The position numbers and the translations under genes were made by a program. Positions 1-5,694 of a DNA stretch of 16,631 bases are shown here, piece after piece (position 1 is the first letter of the stretch; the number at the start of each line of letters is the position of its first letter). A model generated the notes under the pieces. That model made no database searches. It was not told where the DNA came from and saw only the letters and a program-made list of their open reading frames with translations. The stretch is from CAMLHP01 sp035712285 (GTDB taxonomy: Bacteria > Gemmatimonadota > Gemmatimonadetes > Gemmatimonadales > GWC2-71-9): NCBI GenBank assembly GCA_035712285.1, contig DASTBA010000167.1:1-16631 (forward strand), in the 5' to 3' direction.

Positions 1-337
1 GGAGTCTGGGCCGTGTCTCAGTCCCAATGTGGCTGGCCATCCTCTCAGACCAGCTACCCGTCGTCGCCTTGGTGGGCCATTACCCCGCCAACTAGCTGAT
101 AGGCCGCGAGATCCTCCATCGGCGCCTTGCGGCTTTCCGCGCCCCGGGATGCCCCGGAGCGAGCGTACGCGGTATTACCCGGCCGTTGGGCCGGCTATCC
201 CCCGCCGAAGGACAGATTCCTCACGTGTTACGCACCCGTTCGCCACTGAACCGGAGTTGCCCCCGGTCCCGTACGACTTGCATGTGTTAAGCACGCCGCC
301 AGCGTTCGTCCTGAGCCAGGATCAAACTCTCCAGTGA
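1..337 (-). rRNA. rrs: 16S ribosomal RNA, 5' part (cut by window edge)
   Basis: The reverse complement carries the universal 27F site AGAGTTTGATCCTGGCTCAG at 311-330, then GACGAACGCTGGCGGCG and the ACACATGCAAGTCG block. It ends in the ACTGAGACACGGCCCAGACTCC stretch, which corresponds to about E. coli position 342. Only the first third of the gene is therefore present. The 5' end is set at about 337 by counting back seven bases from the 27F site; a few bases of error are possible. The break falls at a very conserved site, as is common where an assembly stops in a repeated rRNA operon. 23S and 5S would lie beyond the left edge. Confidence 0.97.
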
Positions 338-356
338 GAATTCGACATAGCTCGAC

Positions 357-378
357 CGAACGATGGTATCATCGTCCG
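357..378 (-). other. Leader hairpin just upstream of 16S
   Basis: An inverted repeat, CGAACGATG (357-365) and CATCGTCCG (370-378), encloses a 4-nt loop. It forms eight pairs with one A-C mismatch. It lies about 20 nt upstream of the mature 16S 5' end, where precursor-processing structures are usual. The role in processing is inferred. Confidence 0.5.
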
Positions 379-432
379 AATCACAAAGTTCAGAGTTTTC
401 AACCCGGTCCCGCAGGGCTCTGTACCCCGCGT

Positions 433-446
433 GGACCATAGGGTCC
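433..446 (-). other. Leader hairpin in rRNA precursor
   Basis: A perfect 5-bp stem, GGACC (433-437) and GGTCC (442-446), has the 4-nt loop ATAG. It lies between boxA and the 16S gene in the transcribed leader. It has no T-run, so it is not an intrinsic terminator. Confidence 0.45.
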
Positions 447-471
447 GCACTCCGCACTCACTCGCTTCACT

Positions 472-482
472 TGTCAAAGAGC
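472..482 (-). promoter_or_regulatory. boxA antitermination element of the rRNA operon
   Basis: On the minus strand this reads GCTCTTTGACA, close to the bacterial boxA consensus TGCTCTTTAACA. It lies about 135 nt before the 16S 5' end and about 125 nt after the predicted transcription start, the normal place for boxA. In characterised bacteria boxA RNA binds NusB-NusE (S10) and protects long untranslated rRNA transcripts from Rho. The function here is inferred from sequence and position. Confidence 0.8.
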
Positions 483-613
483 TGTGTACGTCAGCGGCTT
501 TCGCCGCGAGCCCCCAATTGTAGCGGGCCAGTGATGGTGAGTCAAGGCCTTGCAGAAACCCGACTTCCCGGCCTCGACCCCGCCCATCCACCGCCCCTCC
601 GGGGAAGCCGCGA

Positions 614-641
614 ATAATAGCAGACCGCTACCCGCTGTCAA
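614..641 (-). promoter_or_regulatory. rRNA operon promoter (-35 and -10)
   Basis: On the minus strand a perfect -35 TTGACA (636-641) is followed after exactly 16 nt by TATTAT (614-619), one mismatch from TATAAT. This predicts transcription from about 607 and a leader of about 270 nt before 16S. The promoter begins only 15 bp past the stop codon of the TM2 gene, so little room remains for an upstream activator site. No second promoter of similar quality was seen between this one and 16S. Confidence 0.85.
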
Positions 642-656
642 CGCCACCGGCCTCCC

Positions 657-1046
657 TTACCTGGCCCCGCCCGGGTCCCGCGGCCGCGCCAGGAGACGCT
701 CCGCAAACTCCAGCCGCTCCGCGAGTTCCGTCACGTCGTCCCGCAGCCGGTCAAGCTCGTCCAGCGCTGCCTCCAGGTCCCGCCGGTCGCGCGGATCGCC
801 GCTTCCCGGATCCCAGTCCGAGACCAGCCGGCCGTCCGCATCCCGGAATCCTCCCGCCGCCACCACGATCAGGTCGAAGAGCCACCAGAGGCCGAGACCG
901 CCGAGGGTGAGCAGCATGACGATGCCCGACCCGGTCCGGCCGGTGTAGAATCGGTGGGCGCCGAACACCCCCAGCACGAATGCCAGGGCCAGGGCGACAG
1001 TCCTGGATTTTTCAGAGGGACCATGCGGACGTTCGGGAAGCGTCAT
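657..1046 (-). CDS. TM2 domain protein with C-terminal coiled coil
   Basis: A 129-residue protein. Residues 14-72 are a typical TM2 domain: a basic start (SEKSR), a first hydrophobic helix at about 17-30, the signature HRFYTG at 31-36, a second helix at about 41-63 ending GLWWLFDLIVV, then FRDADG (67-72). Residues about 88-121 are rich in Leu, Glu, Arg and Asp in a heptad-like pattern and probably form a coiled coil on one side of the membrane. The start is an ATG preceded by AGGAG nine bases upstream. The gene lies 19 bp downstream of tRNA-Arg on the same strand, so they may be cotranscribed, and it ends just before the rRNA promoter. TM2 proteins are small membrane proteins with no agreed biochemical role in bacteria; no function is assigned. 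Confidence 0.85.
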   Translation of the reverse strand: MTLPERPHGPSEKSRTVALALAFVLGVFGAHRFYTGRTGSGIVMLLTLGGLGLWWLFDLIVVAAGGFRDADGRLVSDWDPGSGDPRDRRDLEAALDELDRLRDDVTELAERLEFAERLLARPRDPGGAR

Positions 1047-1065
1047 ATGCCGAGTCTCCTGCCAG

Positions 1066-1139
1066 TGCGCCCGGGTGGAGTCGAACCACCGACCAACAGC
1101 TTAGAAGGCTGCTGCTCTATCCAGCTGAGCTACGGGCGC
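1066..1139 (-). tRNA. tRNA-Arg (anticodon UCU)
   Basis: The minus strand folds as a standard 74-nt tRNA. The acceptor stem is GCGCCCG paired with CGGGCGC plus discriminator A. The D arm is GCTC...GAGC. The anticodon stem GCAGC/GCTGT carries the loop CTTCTAA, so the anticodon is TCT. The T arm is GGTGG-TTCGACT-CCACC. It reads AGA arginine codons. The 3' CCA is not encoded (CTG follows), so it must be added after transcription. Confidence 0.97.
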
Positions 1140-1246
1140 GGCCGCTGAAGCTGGCTCAAGCTACACCGGGCAGCGCCGGCGGGAAACGGCCGTGACAGCG
1201 GCATCGTAGGGAATCCACCATCCCGTCACATCCACCCGGAGGCCCC

Positions 1247-2053
1247 GTGTTCCGTCCTGCCGCCCTCGCCCTGCTCGTCGCGGTCGCCGCCTGCGGAGGG
1301 CACCGCCGGACCCCCGCCCTGCTCCCCACCAGCCGGGTGCCGTCGCCGCCCGCCTCGGGGCTCGCGCTCCTGCGCCGCATGCACGACGCCTACAGCGGAC
1401 GATGGTACCGCACCCTGAGTTTCGTGCAGACCAGCTCCTTCCCCGATGGACACCAGGAAACCTGGTACGAGGCCATGACCGTCCCCGGCCGTCTCCGGAT
1501 CGATATCGCGCCGCTCGACAGCGGCAAGATGAGCCTCTTCCGGAATGACAGTATTTACACCTTCGAGCGCGGTGCCCTGGCCCGCTCCGGTCCGTTCGTG
1601 CATCCGCTCCTCGTGCTCGGCTTCGATGTCTACGCCGAGAGCCCGGATACCGTGGCGGCGAAGCTGGCGGCCCTCGGCGTGAACCTCCAGAAGCTGCGCA
1701 CCGACACGTGGCAGGGGCGGCCAGTCTGGGTGGTCGGCGCCGATGCCGGCGATACCACCAGCATGCAGTTCTGGGTGGATACGGAACGCCTGGTGTTCGT
1801 GCGGATGCTGGAGCGAAGGGAACCGCCCGCCAACGCGGCCAACGCCAAGCCGCGCCAGATCGAGACCCAGTTCAACCGGTACCAGCCCCTGGGCGGCGGC
1901 TGGATCTCGCCCGAGGTGCTGTTCTACGTGAATGGCCAGCTACGCCTGAAGGAGGAGTATCATCAGATCCAGGCCGACGTGGCGCTGCCCGATTCGCTCT
2001 TCGATCCGGCGGGCTATCGGAAGCCGGAATGGGTGAGGAGCCTCGGGGCATAG
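1247..2053 (+). CDS. Putative outer-membrane lipoprotein, function unknown
   Basis: A 268-residue protein starting at GTG, with GGAGG (1238-1242) four bases upstream. The N-terminus is a short lipoprotein signal ending in the lipobox VAAC with Cys16, so the protein is probably lipid-anchored and periplasm-facing. After a Pro/Ser-rich linker the rest is rich in beta-type segments: amphipathic strands such as TWYEAMTVPGRLRIDI, a GRPVWVVGADAGD strand pair, and QFWVDTERLVFVRM. This recalls LolA/LolB or DUF4292-type folds that cradle lipid or lipoprotein, but no diagnostic motif was recognised. It is the only plus-strand gene in the first 11 kb, between two minus-strand tRNA genes, and is probably transcribed alone. 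A long palindrome directly follows its stop codon. Confidence 0.8.
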   Translation: MFRPAALALLVAVAACGGHRRTPALLPTSRVPSPPASGLALLRRMHDAYSGRWYRTLSFVQTSSFPDGHQETWYEAMTVPGRLRIDIAPLDSGKMSLFRNDSIYTFERGALARSGPFVHPLLVLGFDVYAESPDTVAAKLAALGVNLQKLRTDTWQGRPVWVVGADAGDTTSMQFWVDTERLVFVRMLERREPPANAANAKPRQIETQFNRYQPLGGGWISPEVLFYVNGQLRLKEEYHQIQADVALPDSLFDPAGYRKPEWVRSLGA

Positions 2054-2055
2054 CA

Positions 2056-2085
2056 GTACGGGCAGAGCCATGGCTCTGCCCGTAC
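2056..2085. terminator. Perfect 30-bp palindrome, probable bidirectional transcription stop
   Basis: The arm GTACGGGCAGAGCCA (2056-2070) is followed directly by its exact reverse complement (2071-2085). It starts two bases after the lipoprotein stop codon and lies 11 bp from the 3' end of the convergent tRNA-Pro, where both transcripts should end. As RNA it would form a stem of about 13 bp. There is no clear T-run on either side, so it is not a textbook intrinsic terminator. Confidence 0.55.
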
Positions 2086-2096
2086 AATTCCCAGCA

Positions 2097-2170
2097 TCGG
2101 GGCGCCGGGATTCGAACCCGGGACCTCCTGCTCCCAAAGCAGGCGCGCTACCAGACTGCGCTACACCCCG
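2097..2170 (-). tRNA. tRNA-Pro (anticodon UGG)
   Basis: The minus strand folds as a 74-nt tRNA. The acceptor stem is CGGGGTG paired with CGCCCCG (one G-T wobble), with discriminator A. The anticodon stem CCTGC/GCAGG carries the loop TTTGGGA, so the anticodon is TGG. The T arm is CCGGG-TTCGAAT-CCCGG. It reads CCA proline codons and other CCN by wobble. CCA is not encoded. It lies 53 bp downstream of the secreted-protein gene on the same strand but has its own possible promoter. Confidence 0.97.
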
Positions 2171-2191
2171 CGGTACCGCACGGCGGGCGGA

Positions 2192-2220
2192 AGAATATCA
2201 GCGCGACGGAACGAGAGCCA
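2192..2220 (-). promoter_or_regulatory. Possible promoter for tRNA-Pro
   Basis: On the minus strand TATTCT (2192-2197) is a fair -10 box in otherwise GC-rich sequence, with a weak -35 (CTGGCT-like) 17-18 nt upstream. It would start transcription near 2185, about 15 nt before the mature tRNA. The -35 match is poor, and readthrough from the upstream operon is an alternative. Confidence 0.4.
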
Positions 2221-2223
2221 GCG

Positions 2224-2799
2224 TCACTCCGGTGCCGCGGCCGGTCCGGCAATCGAACGCAGGTCTCCGCTGAGCATCGCCTTCCATCCGCCCGGCGACT
2301 GCTTGAGCGTAAGCAGCGAGACGTCCGATGCGGAACGCTGTCCCTGCGACACCCGCGCCCGGTACACCACGTGGATCAGGTCCTTGCCCTCGGGAACCTG
2401 GCCCAGGACCTGGTATTTCATCTGGACGTCGCCGCTGGCCCGCATCCGCCGGAAGACGCCGCCCATGTAGGCTGCGAAGAAGCGGTCCGGCGGCAGGGCG
2501 CCGATCTGCTCGAACTTGCTCACCCCGGCAAAGAAATCCACGGCGCCCTGCTTTTCCTGGTCGGTCTTGAGATCCGCCAGCGATCCCATGACGGCGGTCT
2601 TGAACGCCGCCAGTTCCGCCGGATGCATGTCCCGTGCGAAGGCGTCCGCATTCTTCGCTGACAGCGCCGCGAACACCCGCTCCGCCACCGCGCGGGGCGT
2701 CCCCGCAGTTGCCTGCTGTGCGCCAGCCGGCCGCCCGCCAGTCACGAGCAGGCCTGCCAGTACCGCCATCGCACCAGTCCAACGGGTTCGCATGATCAT
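2224..2799 (-). CDS. Secreted/periplasmic protein of unknown function
   Basis: A 191-residue protein with an N-terminal Sec signal peptide (Arg-rich start, hydrophobic core AMAVLAGLLVTGG, cleavage expected after PAGA before Gln28). The mature part begins with an alpha-helical stretch (VAERVFAALSAKNADAF...) and ends with a beta-rich portion (DLIHVVYRARVS, SLLTLKQSPGGWKAML). That layout resembles small NTF2-like/DUF4878-type domains, but no firm match can be claimed. The ATG overlaps the rdgB stop as ATGA (2796-2799), so translation is probably coupled; a second in-frame ATG two codons later is possible. It is the last protein gene of the nine-gene cluster, just before tRNA-Pro. Confidence 0.8.
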   Translation of the reverse strand: MIMRTRWTGAMAVLAGLLVTGGRPAGAQQATAGTPRAVAERVFAALSAKNADAFARDMHPAELAAFKTAVMGSLADLKTDQEKQGAVDFFAGVSKFEQIGALPPDRFFAAYMGGVFRRMRASGDVQMKYQVLGQVPEGKDLIHVVYRARVSQGQRSASDVSLLTLKQSPGGWKAMLSGDLRSIAGPAAAPE

Positions 2800-3419
2800 C
2801 CGGTCCTCTCCGAAGCCAGCACGTGCACGAGCTCGGCGAATGCCCGGCCGCGATGACTCACCCTGTCCTTGTCAGCCGACGGCGCCTCGCCGAACGTGAG
2901 GCCGAGCTCATCACTCAGAAAAAGCGGGTCGTAGCCGAACCCCCCGCTGCCGCGAGGCTCAGCGAGGATCGTGCCGGAACAGGTGCCTTCGAAGATCCGG
3001 GCGAACGGATCGGGCGGGATCAGCAGCGCCAGCACGCACCGGTAGCGTGCCCGTCGCCGTGCGTCGGGTGCTCCCACCAGCCGGCGCCGGAGCTCCGCGT
3101 TGTTCGCGGCATCCACGTCCGTCGCCGTGCCGGTGGCACCGGCCCACCGGCGGGAACGCACGCCGGGCGCACCGCCGAGCGAGATGACTTCGAGGCCGGA
3201 GTCGTCGGCCACCGTGGGCAGTCCGGTGCGGCGGCAGAAATATTCCGCCTTCTGCCGGGCGTTGCCCTCGAAGGTTTCGGCCGATTCCAGTCCCTCTTCC
3301 GCCGCCGACCGGTAGACTCCGGCATCATCGGGAAAGAGCACCTCGATGCCGGCGAGTTCCAGCAGTCGCCGGGCCTCGGCCTGCTTCCCCTCGCTGCGCG
3401 TGGCCACCAGGAGCTTCAT
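2796..3419 (-). CDS. rdgB: XTP/dITP diphosphatase (non-canonical purine NTP pyrophosphatase, RdgB/HAM1)
   Basis: A 207-residue protein of normal family length. The family hydrolyses XTP, dITP and ITP to the monophosphate and pyrophosphate, keeping deaminated purines out of DNA and RNA. Visible signatures are ATRSEGK (6-12, nucleotide/phosphate contact), the NARQKA helix (53-58), ADDSGLEV (71-78, metal and catalytic acidic residues), GGFGYDP (159-165), Lys184 and SHR (188-190, base recognition). The first motif has Ser where Asn is more usual. The ATG overlaps the rph stop by four bases (ATGA, 3416-3419) and the gene's stop overlaps the next start. An rph-rdgB pairing is common in bacteria and supports the call. 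Confidence 0.97.
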   Translation of the reverse strand: MKLLVATRSEGKQAEARRLLELAGIEVLFPDDAGVYRSAAEEGLESAETFEGNARQKAEYFCRRTGLPTVADDSGLEVISLGGAPGVRSRRWAGATGTATDVDAANNAELRRRLVGAPDARRRARYRCVLALLIPPDPFARIFEGTCSGTILAEPRGSGGFGYDPLFLSDELGLTFGEAPSADKDRVSHRGRAFAELVHVLASERTG

Positions 3420-4126
3420 CGGGCCAGCGCGGCACGCTGCTCGGCGAACAGTCTCGCGATGCCCTGCCGGCCCAGGGCCAGCAGGGTATCCAGCTCGCCC
3501 GGCGAAAAGGTGCCGTGCTCGCCGGTGCCCTGCACCTCGACGTAGCGGTCGGGCTCGAGAATCACGATGTTGGCATCCACGCCGGCGTCGCGGTCCTCCA
3601 GGTACATGAGGTCGAGGCGCGGCTCACCCTCCACGATCCCGACGCTGACGGCCGCCACCAGTGCGCCGAACGGCGAGGGGCGGCCGGTTCGTTCCGCCAG
3701 CCAGCGGCAGGCGTCCGCCAGCGCCACGCAGCCGCCGGTGATGCTTGCCGTGCGCGTGCCGCCGTCCGCCTGCAGGACATCGCAGTCCACCCGGATGGTG
3801 TATTCACCGAACTCCATCGTTCCCATGGCGGCCCGGAGCGAGCGCCCGATCAGCCGCTGGATCTCCTGGGTGCGACCACCCGGGCCATGGCGCTCGCGGG
3901 CGGTCCGCTCGGACGTCGCCCGGGGCAGCATGGCGTACTCCGCGGTCACCCAGCCCAGGCCGGTTCCCTTCCGGAATGGCGCCGTGCCCTCCTCGACACT
4001 CGCGGTGCAGTGCACGAGCGTGCCGCCCATCCGGATGAGGCAGCTGCCCTCGGCATACGGATTCGCGCCCCGTTCCAGCACGAGCGGGCGCAGCTGGTCG
4101 GGCGCCCGTTGATCAGGTCTTGCCAT
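3416..4126 (-). CDS. rph: Ribonuclease PH
   Basis: A 236-residue, full-length RNase PH, a phosphate-dependent 3'-5' exoribonuclease that trims tRNA precursor 3' ends and acts as a ring-shaped hexamer. The N-terminus RPDQRAPDQLRPL is typical. The phosphate-binding region GRTQEIQRLIGRSLRA is at 84-99. The core CDVLQADGGTRTASITGG (from 115) and the metal-site acidic cluster LEDRDAGVDAN (Asp180, Asp184) are intact. The start ATG is 29 bp after the preceding small membrane protein gene. Two tRNA genes in this window lack an encoded CCA, so exact 3' trimming by enzymes such as this one matters before CCA addition. Confidence 0.97.
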   Translation of the reverse strand: MARPDQRAPDQLRPLVLERGANPYAEGSCLIRMGGTLVHCTASVEEGTAPFRKGTGLGWVTAEYAMLPRATSERTARERHGPGGRTQEIQRLIGRSLRAAMGTMEFGEYTIRVDCDVLQADGGTRTASITGGCVALADACRWLAERTGRPSPFGALVAAVSVGIVEGEPRLDLMYLEDRDAGVDANIVILEPDRYVEVQGTGEHGTFSPGELDTLLALGRQGIARLFAEQRAALAR

Positions 4127-4155
4127 GTCGGAGTTCCCGCCGGCCGGGCCGGCGA

Positions 4156-4518
4156 TCAGAGTGGTTCTTCGGCCCGGGGATGGAAATGGAAGGTCGGGGT
4201 GATCAGCGGCAGTTGCAGTGTCTCGGAGTACTCCGACTCGATCACGATGCGCGCCGGCTGGGGGGTGCGCCGGATAGTGATCTTGTCCGCTTCCGGCGGC
4301 AGGCCCAGTTCATCCGCCTTGTCCAGCAGGCGCCGGTGAATGACGGCATCCGTCAGTCCCGGGGCCAGGCGGGCCTGGGAGCGCATCTCGTCCAGCATCT
4401 GGTAGTATCGCACGTACACTTCGCCGATATTGATGCCGTAGTACAGGGCCGCCACGAACAGGGCGAGCGACACGAGGCAGCCCAGGTTGCTCTTCCCATG
4501 CCGAGAGCGGTTCACCAT
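4156..4518 (-). CDS. Small single-pass membrane protein (possibly DUF4845-like)
   Basis: A protein of about 120 residues. A basic N-terminus (MVNRSRHGKSN) precedes one transmembrane helix (about 13-31, LGCLVSLALFVAALYYGIN). The remaining ~90 residues are predicted periplasmic: a helical part with LTDAVIHRRLLDKADELGLP, then beta strands (ITIRR, RIVIESEYSETLQLP). The layout resembles DUF4845-type proteins; this is only a tentative match. The ATG at 4518 is preceded by AGGAG at 10 nt and overlaps the end of lptE by seven bases; a GTG one codon later would give a four-base GTGA overlap. The frame stays open further upstream, but that would run well into lptE and is less likely. Confidence 0.75.
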   Translation of the reverse strand: MVNRSRHGKSNLGCLVSLALFVAALYYGINIGEVYVRYYQMLDEMRSQARLAPGLTDAVIHRRLLDKADELGLPPEADKITIRRTPQPARIVIESEYSETLQLPLITPTFHFHPRAEEPL

Positions 4519-5075
4519 TGTGACTGCGCTCCTTCGACAATGTTGACCTTGAGCTTCTCGAGGGCCTCGTCCCGCGCATCGCGCTCCGTCTCGCGGGCCG
4601 GTTCGTAATCCCCCTGCACCACCAGGCCGGACCGCTGCCACAACGTGCGGTTCCGCTTCTGGTCCACGATCTCGACGGAGACGGTGATCTGCACCAGCCG
4701 GCGGGTCACGCTCACGGCGTTCCCGGCCGTCGTGCCCTGGTACGCCACCGGCACATCCGGCTCATAGCGCTGGATCGAGCCCCGCACGATCGCGTCGGCC
4801 TGGTCCTCGCCGGCGGAGCGGAGCCCGAGACGCCCCTCGACCGCATCGCGCACCGCGGTGTTCACTTCCTGCGTCAGCGTGGGTTCGGGCGTGAGGTTCT
4901 CGAACGGCAGGACCGCCACGGTCCTGATCTCCGGCGGGAACCCGCCGCCCGCAAAGCCGTAGCACGCGACGCTCGCGAACGCCGCGCTACTGACGACCAG
5001 GAATCCAGAGATCAGGCGCGAAGGCTTCAGATGGCCGGCTTTCGCTGAAGGTGAGATTGAGCCTCGCCGGGGCAT
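4512..5075 (-). CDS. lptE: LptE-like LPS-assembly lipoprotein
   Basis: A 187-residue lipoprotein in the LptE family, which plugs the LptD barrel and helps deliver lipopolysaccharide to the outer leaflet. A signal peptide ends in a lipobox with Cys38 (ASVACYG). Next comes the typical first strand and helix: RTVAVLPFENLTPEP, then LTQEVNTAVRDAVEGR. Two beta stretches (ADAIVRGSIQRYE; RLVQITVSVEIVDQKRNRTLWQ) and a C-terminal helix follow. The only canonical start in reach is the ATG at 5075, which overlaps the upstream lipoprotein gene by 89 bp and gives a long n-region. A CTG at 5030 would give a cleaner 22-residue signal before the Cys. LptE is poorly conserved, so the name rests on layout and motifs; context (another lipoprotein, an Omp85 barrel) agrees. 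Confidence 0.75.
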   Translation of the reverse strand: MPRRGSISPSAKAGHLKPSRLISGFLVVSSAAFASVACYGFAGGGFPPEIRTVAVLPFENLTPEPTLTQEVNTAVRDAVEGRLGLRSAGEDQADAIVRGSIQRYEPDVPVAYQGTTAGNAVSVTRRLVQITVSVEIVDQKRNRTLWQRSGLVVQGDYEPARETERDARDEALEKLKVNIVEGAQSQW

Positions 5076-5694
5076 CAGGCGCCACCAGCCGGCTCCGGGC
5101 GGGGTGCCGCGACTCCTCGAGGTCGGTGTCCACCCGGCCGATCAGCCGGCCGGCCCGCCGGGCCTCGGCCACGAGGTGCCGATCGGCCTGCCGCCACTGG
5201 TATCGAACGGTATCGGGTCCGGCGTTCCACTGCCAGCTCACGCCCGAGGAATCGGCCACCCCGCGCGCCACCGCCCCGCCCGGCGGCAGGCGCATGACCC
5301 CGAACATCGCCCACATCAGCGGGTAGCTCGGCACCAGGCGACGGATGACGTCCGGCGGATCGGTCCACTCGGCGGAATCGCCCACGACCACCGCCGCGCC
5401 CCGGCCCGCACCCAGCGGACCGACCACGTCGAGCCGAACCGAGTCGGGCCCGGCGATCCGGGCCGAGCCACGCCCCCCCGCGGCACCGCGGTCATCCTGA
5501 ATCTGCCAGCGGAACCGGAGCACCTGATGGCCGCTCGGCATGGTCGGCGCCACCCATCCCTGCACCGCCGACGCGCTCGCGAGCGGCGCATCCGCCGGCA
5601 CCACGACCCCGGGTGTCCCCGGCGCGCAGGCGGCGAGAGCGACCGCAAGATAGGAAGCCGTCCGTCGAGGGTCAATAAAAAATTGTTGTGCCAT
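4987..5694 (-). CDS. LolA/LolB-like outer-membrane lipoprotein
   Basis: A 235-residue protein with a short lipoprotein signal ending LAAC (Cys23). The body matches the pattern of LolB/DUF4292-type lipoproteins: LRFRWQIQDDRG, GRGSARIAGPDSVRLDVVGP and LGAGRGAAVVVGDSAEW are successive strands of an antiparallel sheet, followed by an aromatic/proline segment (RLVPSYPLMWAMFGVMRLPPGG) and more strands. LolA/LolB folds bind acyl chains of lipoproteins; that role is inferred from pattern only. The start ATG shares one base with the stop of the upstream Omp85-fusion gene (TGATG, 5692-5696), implying coupled translation. Its 3' end overlaps the LptE-like gene. It could act as a partner lipoprotein for the neighbouring barrel protein. 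Confidence 0.75.
   Translation of the reverse strand: MAQQFFIDPRRTASYLAVALAACAPGTPGVVVPADAPLASASAVQGWVAPTMPSGHQVLRFRWQIQDDRGAAGGRGSARIAGPDSVRLDVVGPLGAGRGAAVVVGDSAEWTDPPDVIRRLVPSYPLMWAMFGVMRLPPGGAVARGVADSSGVSWQWNAGPDTVRYQWRQADRHLVAEARRAGRLIGRVDTDLEESRHPARSRLVAPDAPARLNLTFSESRPSEAFAPDLWIPGRQ

Noticed and set aside
29..337. Open frame of 102 codons inside the 16S gene
   Set aside because: The DNA is unmistakable 16S rRNA on the minus strand.
2056..2085. Palindrome as an insertion-sequence end or attachment site
   Set aside because: No transposase, target duplication or second copy is present in the window; the position after a stop codon fits transcription ending better.
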